A DNA stretch of 64,000 bases from Porphyra umbilicalis (lineage: Eukaryota; Rhodophyta; Bangiophyceae; Bangiales; Bangiaceae), in NCBI GenBank assembly GCA_002049455.2, contig KV918992.1, positions 62,001 to 126,000 on the forward strand. Direction: 5' to 3'. The first letter of the stretch is position 1. Every line of letters starts with the position of its first letter. The notes below the pieces were generated by a model, which made no database searches, was not told where the DNA came from, and saw nothing but the letters and a program-made list of their open reading frames with translations. Shown in pieces: positions 9,682-21,487 of the stretch. A program made the translations under genes and the position numbers.

Positions 9682-12224
9682 AAACGATGACCCCCGCGAA
9701 AGTCGGGCGAGGCGCTCTCTGAGAGCGCGGCCGACAAGAGCTCGTGGGCGAGCGGCAAGCGCGGCGGCCGCCGTGGCGACAACCCCGCCGAGTACCAGGT
9801 GCCGAGCCCCTCAGAGCGCCGCACTCCGCCCCGACTCTCAACGCCGCCAACGCCGCGGTAGCGCCGACGGGGCTCCTCCTCAACCACCCCAAGGCCGCCA
9901 ACCGAATGGGGCGGCACCCCCGCCCCATAGTACAGCACCGCCGCCATGGTCAACTCGGCGTCGCCGGCGTCGGCGCCGGCACGCCCCACCTGCCGGCCGC
10001 TCCGGTTGCGGGCGATGGTCCGGCCGCGTTCCCGCGGCGCACACAAAAAAAGTCTCTTGCCGTCCGGTCTCTGTCGTCATCTGCTGCGCATGCTCCGCCG
10101 CGGTCGCCGTACTGGCTGTCTGTCCACGACAGGGTGACGCGTCACGCATCAGAGGGGGAGCAAGCCTCCCCGCCGGTAGCGTCGCCGGACGCTGGGCACA
10201 GACGCGGCGCGTGGCGCATGGTCAGCCGCCTACGCAGCGGTCGCCAACCACCAAAGCCGGGAGGGAGGGAAACGGGGAGGACGGCGGCGGGGGGGCGTGG
10301 GTGGAGCGGCCCCAAGAGTGGGGGGGGGTGTGCTGGCCGAAGCGGCGAACAAGGGTGATAGGGGTCCTGACGGGGCTGGCGGGGCACAGACACCACCCAC
10401 GGGTTGTCCGCCCACGGGGATCCCGTTGTGCTCAGCAGGGCACCCCCCGACCAAACCCGTCGAGACCACTGCGCCACCGCCGGTGGTCACGGCGGTGACG
10501 GCGCTCGGGGACAGGCGACCGCTGGGGGGCACTGGCGCTGCGGGTCGCTGCGGCGCGCGCGGATGGGTCGCACGGAGCCCGGTTGACGGTCACCCAATCG
10601 GGTCGTTTGCCCAGGCCACAACACTGCAAAGGGGCAGCGCGCGCCGTGGCGTGCAGACTTTTGGGTGGGGCAACGGCGGTGACCAGTCAGTGGCCGACGC
10701 CGACAAGTTTAGCCCTCGCTTTGGGGGAGGCTCGGTCGGCTGTCGGCCGCGCTCACCACCTGGCAGAGCTGTGTGGGGCATCGGAGGGGAGCAGCGAATC
10801 TCCCGGCTACTGTCGTGTGGGCCATGAGGACATCAGCAAAGACACGCCAATAAGCGGGCAGAGAGGCAACGTTAAGGGGGGTCCATTGCTGTGAACATGG
10901 CCAGTGTCAAGAGCTCACGCAAGTGGAAGCATTTGTACTATGGAAAATTGAAAATTCCTTCGAAAGTGTCAAGCAGAACTTTGCACGGGGCTTACTTCTT
11001 GGAAAAATTCTCGCTCGTGCACCGTTGTTGGCGACAGGATCTCTGGAAGGCCACCCAGCAGCTGGGAAGACAGCAGTGCCGGCACCTCATCGCTACATCG
11101 TCAGAAACCGTGTGCCGCCGGACGAAGAGCGAACTCGCCCGGACGGAACCGAACGAGGCAAATCGTCGTGCAGTCGTCTGCGGCTGCGTTCGGAGAACGA
11201 ACCCCAACCATTCGCTTGTTTTGTTTGGGCGCTTACGACACCTCCCACAAGAGGCAAGGGAGCGGGGTGCTGTGTGCGACCACACAGGCGCCTTCAAAGC
11301 CGCGCGTCCGGCGTCGAGGGGCAGGCAAGGCAGCTCCACGAGGCCGCCCGGACCCTCCGTCCTGACAGTCAGTCATCCAACCAACCACAGGCCTTCCTGT
11401 TTCCCCTATCCGAATCACGAGCTGACCGCACCACGTTTTTGGATGGCGGACACGTACTTGCGGACACATTGCGGCCCTCTCGCTGCAGTACTCAGCCGGA
11501 GGCTGTCTCAAGCAACAGCAGACGCATCTCTTCTCAGAAATCCCGGGCGCTCCAGAGCATTCCATCGGTCCTGTCGCTCTTATGCAACTAACGATGCTAA
11601 TAGCTACGGCGAGAGTCACCACGACCTGGAAGCGAAACCATTGGCCGTCGGAGCACCTGACACTCGTCATTGGGCCAATAAACAGTCGGTATCGAGCGTG
11701 GCTACAGGTGGCTCACCGACTTCCTCAGGCTCGCGGTGTGCCTACCTTCGGTCTCCCGGCGACCCAGTTCGCCGAGCACGCGCTACAACGGGCACGTCTG
11801 CCACAGTCCGCAACCGTAACAGCCAACCTCGGCGCCTGGAATTGGGGAGGTGGCGTCTCGTCCGGGCGACGAATGTCACGGTTGCCGTTGCTTTCGCGGC
11901 TCTCGTCACCTGAGAGACGGGTTAGCGGCGACGTCGGGGTGAGGGGGCAGAGGCAGCACGGGAGCATCCCGCTCACAACAGTGTCGGCGGACATGGTCGG
12001 CATTGCTCGTGAGATGGCTCGGCGGCGGCGGTCGCGGCAGCTTTCGTAGCCACCTCCACCGGTGCGTAGCAGGCAGGGGGTGCGAAAGGCAGAAATACAG
12101 AACAGTCGAGGAGGTGCGACTCATTGTGGAGGCTGCCGTCGGGGGTTGGCTTTGGTGCTCAAGTTATATTGTACAAGGCGTGATAGGCATTGCAAAGAGT
12201 AACGAACAAAGCAGGTCCCTCAAG
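9682..12224. other. Intergenic region, no supported gene
   Basis: GC-rich to about 10.87 kb, then noticeably more balanced composition to 12.2 kb. The plus-strand frame at 10897-11913 is open for about 338 codons but has no domain, repeats or compositional features I trust. I did not find terminal inverted repeats for the neighbouring transposase here, although its 3' boundary should lie in this stretch if the element is complete. Confidence 0.4.
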
Positions 12225-15200
12225 CTACGGCGCGTCCATGATACTGTTCGTTGTCCACGGGAAAAACACGTTAGTGAAGAATCGCTCCCGGCGCCGCTCG
12301 TGCGGCGTGTCGGGGGTCGTTGCAGGAGTTCCGAGTAGTCCCCAACGCTGGCCAAGATCCTCGAAATCTGGAACCACGTGCTCCAACCGCACCACGTTCG
12401 AAATCGGGACGAGGTCGAGCGCAGGGAACCCCGTCAGCGGGTCCATCACCCACTTGTACCGGCGGCACTTGAACTGCGACAAGACGCAGGTCGGTAGGTG
12501 GTCAGCCAACTCCATCCTTTGGACAACCAGTACCTCGCGGCGCATACCGCTCACGGCGCGCACGAGCAACCGAGCGAGGCCCAGCTGCGGCTCTGCAGCG
12601 CCGCCGGGCACGACGTAGTACACGTGGTCAAACCACGGCTTGCGGTACAACACGGGTGCTGCGCGGACGAGCTGTGGCACGGATTGAGCGCGCCACGGGA
12701 GCATCGCGTCAATCTTGAAGGTGTTGACAACGACAAGCTGGTGCACGTCCGCGGCGCCAAGCAGGATCGGCAGCTGCTGCAGTCGCCCGTCATCCGCCGC
12801 CGCGGCGTCCCCGACAGTAACGCGTCGCCCGGAAAGCCGGACGCGTTTCCGCTTCCTCGCCAACCCGCCCCCGTCGATCGATATCTCTGCGTCGCTACCG
12901 ACGCTTGGCTCGGCCGCTGCGCTGTCGGCTACGACGTGCTCCATCGCCTCTAGGACATCAATGTCCTCCTCACTGTCCTCCTCCAGATCGTCCGTCTCGG
13001 CCACGTCGCCCTCCGCTCGAAAATCGAGCTCCATCGCCGCGTCTTCGTCGGTCGCCTTGGCCGCATCAGTTCCACCGTCGTCGACTCCGTCTGGGTCGGC
13101 TCGGCCGGCAGCACCGCCCACGATAACTCCTCCGAGCTCTGCATCACCGCTATCCGTCGGATGCTCGCAACCGACGGACCCGCCTTGAACTTCAGCGGCG
13201 GTAGCCTTGTCGGCCAAGTCGGACTCGATGATGTGCGACAGGGTCTGCTCGCACCGGAGCATCTGGACGGTGAAGGAGGCCTCCTGCTTGTTGGTGTTTG
13301 TCCACATGATCTTGATGAGCTTATGTAGAGACTCATTGACGCTTGTATCTGCCTCTATGACGTTGCCGCGCAGCAGTAGCTCATCGAGGAGGTGGTACGC
13401 CAGGGTGTGCATCTTAGTGGTATTGACCGGACCAAGCAGCACCCGGACGTACTTGGTTACAAATGCATAGGCCTCGTCCGCCAACTGCTGCGACTCGGAC
13501 TGGGTCATTGAGTACCCCACCTCCTGGTTATCACCGCAGAGCTTGCCCATGATGGAGGCGGCAAGGCAGACGACCTCGACGACGGCGTCGTGCATCGGCT
13601 TCTCTCCGAAGACCTCCTTGTACTCGCGGTCCCTGTCAGACACGGTCGGTACTGGGGCCTCGTCCTCGGCCTCCTCGCCTCCTGAGCACGTGTCATCCGT
13701 GCCAGCGTCGCTGTAGGCCGCGCTTGATGCGTCGCTGGGCTCGTCACTAGATGCGACGCTCGTCGCGTCGTCACTGTCGGTGAACGATGACTCGGCATTC
13801 GCGTGGGCGTGCGCCCCGTGGGAATCTACCCGTCGGAGAGTGCGTCGCCCAGCACCGGGCGAGGAGTTTCGGCGCCGCTTTCGTCCCAGGAACGGCTCAT
13901 TAGAACAGGGTAGGCGCCGAGAGACCCCCCCAGCCACCATGTGCATCAGAACGACCAGGCCGTGCCGCCAGGAGCGCCCGGTGAATGTAGACTGCTTCAC
14001 ATGCGTACCGACCAGGTAGCTGCAATGTCAATACAAGACAAGCAGAGGTTGCGCGCCAGACAAGAAAGCGGGCTCGCGTCAGAAAGTGAAAAGGGGCGAG
14101 ATGGCAGTGGGCGCCGGAACACGGGCCCGTGGACCGGTATACTCAATGCCACGAAAACCACTCGCAGGAAGTAGCGACAATAAAAGACAAGCACCAGCAG
14201 CGACGCACGCCCCTCGACAAGACTCTTCAAAAAAACGTACCCTGGTGCCACTGTCGACGCATCGGACAGCCGCCCAACGTGGCGGGAGCGCTCACTCATG
14301 GCCACAATGGTCTTCTTCCATGGCCCCCACCGAGCAAAGCCGCCTTTGCAAAGGACTTTGAGTAACGCGGGAATCTTTTTGGCAAGCACACGGATGACTC
14401 CCAGCTTCATGACCTGCGTGCAGGCAGACAAGCACCACATAGATAGAGGCAAAGTGGGGCGTACACACAGTACCAACTGTCAGAATCAGGTGCGTCATGT
14501 AGCAACATTCGTCAATGGGGCCACGCAGCAGAATGGGAAGCTACAGACCCACACTCATCAACGACGCGGCGCGGTCGGTACAAAGAGCTGAGCCAAACGT
14601 ACGTGGAGCATATCAAAGCCAAAAATATCATAGAGCCCCAATGACCCGGTGCCAAGACCGTGCACGGCGGCCAGGGCGGGTACGATGGGCACAAGTGACG
14701 TGTCGGCGGCTAGGTGATCGAGGAACACCCGGCTAGCTCCCTTTTCGCGGTGCTTGGCAGCTTGCAGTTGGAGCTCGACGTTGTCGAGCACCTCACGGCG
14801 GCAGGAGTGTGCGTCAGCGCACCCAGCTTCGGCCTTGTCGACCATACAATGGGAGCACTGAAAGGTGCACCCGCTAAGTTTGAGCCCGAGGAGGTGGCGC
14901 TCTTCGGGCTGGTCGGCCGCGTACAAGATGATACGCGGGACGGCGAGGACGGGCCCGATGCGTGGCAGGTCCCACACCGCTCCCTTGGCGCTTGTATTGA
15001 TGACTCCTTCGAGCAGCACAGAAAGACAGCGCTGTAGCACCTCGTCTAGCAGCATGCGCACCCGGTAGATTTCGTCAACGTCCTCGCTAGCTGCTTTGAT
15101 GTGGGGAATGTAGCCGACGGTAAGCCACTGCACCTTCCCTGTGAGAATATTCGGGAAGCGCACTCGGATAGGGTACGCGTAGTGGGCTGCTCGGCATGTA

Positions 15201-17110
15201 TCAGATGGCAAGAGAATAATGAGCAGAAGGACATCGAAGAAACTTGCATGTCAGCAAAGAGCGGGTGCAGGCAACCAGAACTCGAAGGACCACCACACCA
15301 AACAGAGCCAGGCCGTAGCGCGCTCGGTCTTGACACAAGCGATACAAACGAAGGTTCAACAGGTAAACGGACAGTCAAGGATAGTACTGTGCGTCACAAT
15401 GGACATACCGTTGTTCCACGACACGAGTGTCGCGTCGGAAAATAGCTGGATACCGAGGGTAAACACTTGGAGCAGCCTACCATTGTGCGTCTTGTTGGCG
15501 TGGAGCTTGTCGACGCTCTCCTGCTCTGTCATGTAGAGGTCACCGTTGAGCGAGTCGGTGCGCAGCACCGAGTGGTCGGCCGCAAAGCGACGTTTTCCTC
15601 GGAGGCACAGGGCCGTCGCCTTCATGAACGCGTCGAGGGCAACGATCATCACGTCGCGGCTGTAAAAGAGGTAGGTGTCAGTGCCCGACTTGATCTCTGT
15701 CCGGCGCCACTGCTGCTCGTGTAGGCAGCGGTTGGCCTCGCCCTTGAGGGCGGACACAAAGGCCGACGCCTTGGGGAAGGCGGACTCGACCGGCCCGTCC
15801 ATGCTCTCGAGCTTGGACAGCGCCTCTTGGAGCGCCTCAATGTCCCGCCTTCTCTTGCTCGACTTCTTTTTTGACGTGCGCGTTGGCGCGACGCCATCGG
15901 CATGAGGCGCCTGCCCGTCCTCGTGGCCAACCGATCGATTGGCAGGAGGCTCGCCGCCCGATGCCGGCTGTGCGCTCGGTGCCGCCGCCGAGCCGCCGGT
16001 TGGCGCAGAGTGACTCCCCTGCACAGGTCCCGTGTCTTCAGAGAGAAGAGAGGCAAAGACCTTTGCGTCGTCAGGCTTGGCAGTTGAGGCGAGCATCGCA
16101 AGGGCGGCGTGCAGCGCCTCCTTGTTGTTCTTGGGCCGTCGCTTTTGCCGCGTTGGCCGGCTTTGATGAGAGTCCTTGGCTGCCCGAGGTTTGTCGTCCA
16201 TCAAGTTGTTCGGTCCGTCATTGTCCATAGTCGCGGGGACGGGGGCTGCCGACGGGTTAGCAGTACCCGAGTCGGAGTCCGATGACTCGTCCGACGACGA
16301 CTCATCAGAAACGACGGCGCGCACCACCGACGCAGCGGCGCGCTGCATGCGCAAGGCCGCACGCTCTGCAAGCACCGTCGTGTGGTAGTATTCTGCGCGC
16401 GCCTTTACAGACAGGCCTCTGCCGCCTGCGGAGAGCGCAAACATGCGCATCGCCTTCAGCTCGTCAGTGACAAACAGCGACGGACGGCCCCCTCGCTGCT
16501 GCGGGACGACTGGCTCGGTCCGCTCCAGGTCCCCGAACGCCTTGTAATATTCGTGAACCAGTGCCGGCGTACCCGTCGCCGGCTGTTCGTCCTTCAGCAT
16601 GGAGTTGTCGTCACCGCCCTGCGGCTGACCTCCGCTGCCATCGTCGGCCCAAGAAGGATTGGCGCCAGCGGTTCTTGCGGCGTTCGCGTCGCCACCTCGC
16701 GGTCGGGGCTCGCCACCAGGTAGAAGTTGGCCAAACTGTCCAGCCGCGCCGCATGCCGCCAGGGCGGGTGTCCCACCATGAGGCGCCACAACCCACGAGG
16801 GAGCGAGCATGCCCGCGCCATTACCAACAGGAGCAGCGCCGTGAGCCTCGACGTGCTCAGCGTGGTAGCGCAGCTTGTGTTGAATGAGGTTCGCACTAAA
16901 GCGCACGGGCTGGAGGCAGATGTCGCAAACTACACCGTCCACGGCCTCGGCCGTAGCGCTGGCCTCGGCCGCCGCCGGTGCAGGGGCGACCTTGGCCGTA
17001 GTGACCGCGTTGGCGGCCTCGGCCGCAGCAGCCGCGGCATCCGCATTGGTGGCCTGGGCAGCCGCCGCACTACTGGCGGCTTCGGAAAACGTCGCGGCAT
17101 TGACGTCCAT
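12225..17110 (-). CDS. CACTA/Plavaka-type (TNP2-like) DDE transposase, four exons
   Basis: Cut-and-paste transposase of the CACTA clade. Exons on the minus strand: 17110-15409, 15186-14603, 14413-14241, 14019-12225. Introns of 222, 189 and 221 nt have donors GTATGT, GTACGT, GTACGT and acceptors GAGCAG, ACGCAG, TTGCAG; phases agree and give about 1,417 residues. Domains in order: Ala-rich start; a C2H2 finger (CDIC-x12-H-x4-H) near residue 60; Ser/acid and Lys-rich linkers; first catalytic Asp in FSDATL (about 558), followed across the intron by AHYAYPIRVRFPNI; GYIPHI; a CxxC finger; second Asp in GFDMLH|VMKLGV (about 759); a third acidic residue, Glu in NESLHKLIK (about 1048); acidic and nuclear-localisation-like segments at the C-terminus. 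The frame is open upstream to a GTG at 17188; ATG 17110 is chosen as the first ATG. The gene looks intact, so the element may be or recently have been active. Confidence 0.88.
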
Positions 17111-17189
17111 TGCCACCGACCAGTTGGCGGCCGCGGCTGAACACGCATCGGCGGCCTCGCCTACCGACGCATCAGAGGCCTCCTCCACC

Positions 17190-18300
17190 GAGTGGGCGGC
17201 CGCCGCCGATGGTCAACCTTGGCGACCTCGACAGACCTCCCGCCGGCACACGACCACCACCGGCCCAATCCACAGCCGCACGCCGGTCCTTCGGAGAGCA
17301 CAGGCGACGCCTGCGCGATGGCGGCGGCGCGCGTCGTCCGCGGCGCCCCCCGCGGATGCTCAACCAGAACGGCCTCAAGCGACCGCCCGCAAGCACACCA
17401 GCCCCATGGGCCCACGCCACGCCCGCGCGTCGGCTCGACAGACGGCATGGCGGACGCCGACGTGGCGCCCGTGCGTGTGGTCCGCAGCGCGTCGACGACG
17501 AATCGTCCGTGCGTGTGGTCCGCAGCGCCCCCCTCGCGCATGCCCCACCGGCGCGGCCTCCAGCGACCGCCCGCCAAGCACACGAGCACCACCGGCCCAA
17601 TCCACAACAGCGCGCCGGTCTGACAGACCGCACAGGTGACGCGGCCGTGGCAGCGGTGCGTGGGTCAGCAATGCCTCCCGTGGATGCTCCACCAGAACGG
17701 CCTCAAGCGACCGCCCGCAAGCACACCAGCCCATGGGCCCCCGCCACGCCCGCGCGTCGGCTCGACTGACGGCATGGCGGACGCCGACGTGGCGCCCGTG
17801 CGTGTGGTCCGCAGCGCGTCGACGACGAATCGTCCGTGCGTGTGGTCCGCAGCGCCCCCCTCGCGCATGCCCCACCGGCGCGGCCTCCATCGACCGCCCG
17901 CCAAGCACACGAGCACCACCGGCCCCATCCACAACCGCACGCCGGTCCGACAGACCGCGCAGGTGACGCGGCCGTGGCAACGGTGCGTGGGTCCGCAACG
18001 CCCCCCGCGCATGCTTCACCGGCACGGTCTCGAGCGACCGCCCGCAAGCGCACCAGCCCCATTGGCCCATGCCGCGCCCGCGCGTCGGCGCGACAGACGG
18101 CACGGGGGACACGGCCGTGGCAGCGGGGAGTGGGTCCGCAACGCCCCCCGCGCATGCTTCACCGGCACGGTCTCGAGCGATCTCACGCAATAACGCCAGC
18201 CCAATGGACCCGCGCCGCGCCCGCGCGTCAGCTCGACAGACGGCACGGGGGACGCCGAGGTGGCGGCGGTGCCTCTCGTCAGCGGCACCAGCCGCGAATG
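17190..18300. repeat. Imperfect tandem repeat block upstream of the transposase
   Basis: Units recur with the shared core CGACCGCCCGCAAGC(A/G)CACCAG followed by CGCCCGCGCGTCGG and GACGGCA. Clear matches start near 17375, 17705, 18035 and (diverged) 18175, with an alternating sub-unit that includes CGACGACGAATCGTCCGTG at 17500 and 17825. Every frame is open on both strands, so ORFs here are not evidence of genes. Position directly upstream of the transposase suggests subterminal or promoter-associated repeats, which are typical of CACTA elements. Confidence 0.8.
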
Positions 18301-19370
18301 CTCCACGGGCGCGCCCCCGATCGAGCGCTGACCGCGGTGGGTTCTGCCGCCCGCATCAGACGCCGCCAGCCATCGCAAGGCGCATCTTGCAATTGCGACA
18401 ACGCAACGTCGCCGGCGCAGGCCGCCGGACGCGGCGGGGATGCCCACCGCAGTCGCAACTGCCGTCTTGGTGTCCTTCACGGGCCTCAATGGGACAGATG
18501 TCAGGGGCACGGTTTGACCGGCGCCGTCACGCACCACCGAGGAGGGCGCGTGCAGTGGCCAGCTTGTCCCAATCGTGGCCCCGGGTCGAGCCTCCTACGT
18601 GTGCCAACTCACCAAGGGGGGTAGAGGGTGGCAAGAGAAGCGACACGACCGCAGCGAACGGCCCGTACCCCCGCAAGCGCACACCAGCACGCGGCGACGG
18701 CGAGTGGTGCCCAGAAACCGGTGGGCTGGTCCTGCCCGCTGGCAAGGAGGGTGTGAAGGGACAGTCAGCGAGAGGGACGAGCGGCTCCTGCCCCTGGAAG
18801 CTGCCAAAGACGACACCCCGGCTGGAGGAGGCGTCTGCTGCAGACGGCGCGAGCCCCACACCGGTCACACGTGTTCGTTGCCTGAAGCAGAGGGACAGAA
18901 AAGCAGGCTGCTGTGCAGAGGTCAGGGGACCCAGCTCGCCTGGCTCGTGCGCGGTGGCCTCGGCGCGACGACAGGACACCACGCGCGCTGCGGTCGCGAG
19001 GGACCCCGATCCGGCCGCATTCGACTTGGAATTGTCATTAAGACCTTCCAATTTGGTTCGGCGGCGACACGAATTTGACACGCAGTTAGAGCGGCGTCAC
19101 TGCCGATCGAAGGAGCCCGTGAGCAACAGCCCGTCGTTAGGCAGAGCGCCCGCGCAGGCGGCGGTCTGCCAGGCAGCCTGTCCGGCTGCCGAGCGCCTCC
19201 CAACACATTCGACCAGCAAGGGCATTGTTCGGGGACGCCACCTCGATGAAGACCTCATGCTCGGCGCCTGTCGCCTGCCACACTGAGCGAGTAGGACCTC
19301 GAGACGTCTTCTTCCAAGCGAACGCCGGCATCTGTTCATCGACGCCGACAATCCCCCACGCGTCCCCACC
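18301..19370. other. Region between repeat block and plus-strand gene, nothing recognised
   Basis: Mixed GC-rich sequence with open frames on both strands but no domain-like translation. It probably contains the promoter of the gene starting at 19371. Confidence 0.4.
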
Positions 19371-20732
19371 ATGGCGGGCAAGGGCAAGAAGCACGTCCAC
19401 CTGCCCGCCCCTTCCCCCCCTCCCACCGGTCCACAGCGGTCGACCGGTCGCTTTTCGACGACAGCCCCCAAGGCCTTGCGCCGTCTGGTGACTAGCGGTC
19501 GCGTGCCGGGACAGGCTGCAACGGCTGACGCGGATGCACCACGGACCATGACGACGGGCGCAGCTTCGGGCCAAGGGGCTCGTAGGCGGGGGCAGTCGGA
19601 GGCGGCGGCGGCTACGCCGGCGCGAGTGGCTTCGGCGGATTTGCCGACCGGGCCAGTAACGCGAGCTGCTGCTCGTCGCCATGGCATTGCCCTTACGGGG
19701 TTTCCAGCCGCGGCCGTCACCTCTACGACCACCTCTGCAACGAGAACCGTCCCCAGTGTGATTGGTGTCATCACCCGCGCAGCCGCAGCACGCCTCCGTC
19801 GCGCGGCAGCGGTGACTACTTACCGGGATGGCGTCGGCGGCGACGGCCGTGCGCAGACGGCCAGCGCCGATGAAGACGCCACACAAGTACCGCACGTGTC
19901 GCCCAGCGGCCGCGCCAACATGAGAGGTGCTTCCAGGCGTGACCGCCGCGCGCGCTCCGGGGGCCAGGCTGCCCACGCGGCGACAGCCGGTAGTGGGCGC
20001 CGTCCTGCGGCTGCTCGGGGTAGCAGCGCGGCCGGTCGCAGTGGCCCTGAGCTTCCGGCGTTGGCGCCGTCGGCGACCCCTTTGTCGCCCAATGCGGCCG
20101 ACCCTCAGGTGAATCGCTCCGCTTTGCGTCGCGATGCGCCCTCTCGAAACGGTCGTACTCCCAGTCCTCAAGAAGAGAAGCCGACTGCTGCCAACCGGGC
20201 GCTGCCGCCGGATGTCGCGGCGCGCCTTAAGGTCGTTGCTGACTCTCATGCGCGAGCGAGGGCAGCTGCAGCCGTCGTCAAGGCTGAGCCGCCTCCGGCG
20301 GTGGCAGCCGTCGTTTCTGCCGCCATCGTGCAGCCGCAGGAACCAGCAGCAGCCGCGGCGCGGACTTTCGTGTCGCAGCCTGCCGGGCCATCCATCGCCG
20401 TCACTGTCAAAATGGAGACACTGCCATTTGCGGCTGATCAAGTGGCGAGCGACACTTCATGTGAGAAGATGTGGCCTGCGGCTGGTGCCGGCGATGTGAC
20501 GGCGCCTGCCCGTCTGCCTGCCCCTCCCACCACGCGGTCTGCATCTCTCTCGCCTGCCGCTCCTGATCTCATCGCTCCTGCCGTTGCGCGTTACCTCACA
20601 ACACCCATCACAGCTGGGCCCGATGGTGTCGGTTCCCCAGCGTGGTCAGGCACGGGGGACACCTCAGCGAGGAGCACTGGCGCGCGGGGGGGTCGGAAGA
20701 AGGCGACACCTCGTCGTTATCCGTATGCGTAG
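19371..20732 (+). CDS. Hypothetical protein, Ala/Ser/Pro/Arg-rich, 453 residues
   Basis: I do not recognise this protein. ATG at 19371 has a strong context (CCCACCATGGCG) and the single frame ends at TAG 20732. The N-terminus is basic (MAGKGKKH), and most of the protein is a low-complexity mixture of A, R, S, T and P with scattered basic clusters. It ends in a basic tail (GGRKKATPRRYPYA). No membrane segments or signal peptide are visible. The composition suggests an intrinsically disordered nucleic-acid-binding or nuclear protein. It is divergent from the transposase across the repeat block and co-directional with the next gene, so it could be accessory cargo of that transposon, although a host gene is equally possible. 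Confidence 0.5.
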   Translation: MAGKGKKHVHLPAPSPPPTGPQRSTGRFSTTAPKALRRLVTSGRVPGQAATADADAPRTMTTGAASGQGARRRGQSEAAAATPARVASADLPTGPVTRAAARRHGIALTGFPAAAVTSTTTSATRTVPSVIGVITRAAAARLRRAAAVTTYRDGVGGDGRAQTASADEDATQVPHVSPSGRANMRGASRRDRRARSGGQAAHAATAGSGRRPAAARGSSAAGRSGPELPALAPSATPLSPNAADPQVNRSALRRDAPSRNGRTPSPQEEKPTAANRALPPDVAARLKVVADSHARARAAAAVVKAEPPPAVAAVVSAAIVQPQEPAAAAARTFVSQPAGPSIAVTVKMETLPFAADQVASDTSCEKMWPAAGAGDVTAPARLPAPPTTRSASLSPAAPDLIAPAVARYLTTPITAGPDGVGSPAWSGTGDTSARSTGARGGRKKATPRRYPYA

Positions 20733-21487
20733 GGCCGCCACTGCCGTGACAGTCGGCATAGACGGCCGGGTGCGACTTGGATGACATATCATCCAGTGGG
20801 GTAGCATTCCCAGTGAACGCGTCCCATTTGTACAATGATCAAATCAAATTGTTACTCCGGTTGGGGGACTTGTTTTTGTCGCCTTCGCACCGAGCGGTCG
20901 CTTTGCCAAAAATCTGAGCCGTGACCGGCCCCGGGACCGCACTCTGCGACACGCCCTGCGCGAGCCGCTGCCGCGCGGGTCGACGGTCCGTCCGTGCGTA
21001 CAACGCCAAGTGCAGCGCGCTTGCCGGCCAGCTGACAACCGGTGCGGGCTCCTCGTTACGTACCTGTGCCTTTTTGCTGCCCGGTGCGTCCGTCACGGTC
21101 TCCTACGCACCGGGGAGGAGGCCAAGCTGCGGGCTCAGTGCCCTGCGTCCGCGCCGGCGGTGGCAATAATGGCGCATTTACCCTGCAGTGTGTGCCTTGG
21201 AGCAGCTCGAGCGGTCTTGGGCGGCCCAAGCCACCCTGTAGCCTACTGTAGCAGAAGGACGACACGTGCCCCTTGCCCTTTTTGACGGAGCGCCTAGCGC
21301 CTGCAGCGTGTGCGTCGCTGGCCGGACCGGACTCTCACCGGCACACGTCTTGCTGAACCGGACCGGCGAACGGCGACGGGTGCGGTCCTTGCGACTTGTG
21401 CGGCACGAGTCCCCGAGACCAAGACCTGCACGCACCGGGTCCTCCCACGCGACGCCTTCTACGACATCTGCGACGAGCGCCATCCTC
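20733..21487. other. Intergenic region, nothing recognised
   Basis: Moderately GC-rich. No supportable gene; probably the terminator of the preceding gene and promoter of the next. Confidence 0.4.

Noticed and set aside
10897..11913. Plus-strand ORF of about 338 codons
   Set aside because: No domain, repeats or composition distinguishing it from chance in stop-poor sequence; alternative frames are equally open.
17375..18190. Repeat-rich ORF on the minus strand
   Set aside because: All frames are open across the tandem repeat; no codon-position signal or start context favours this one.
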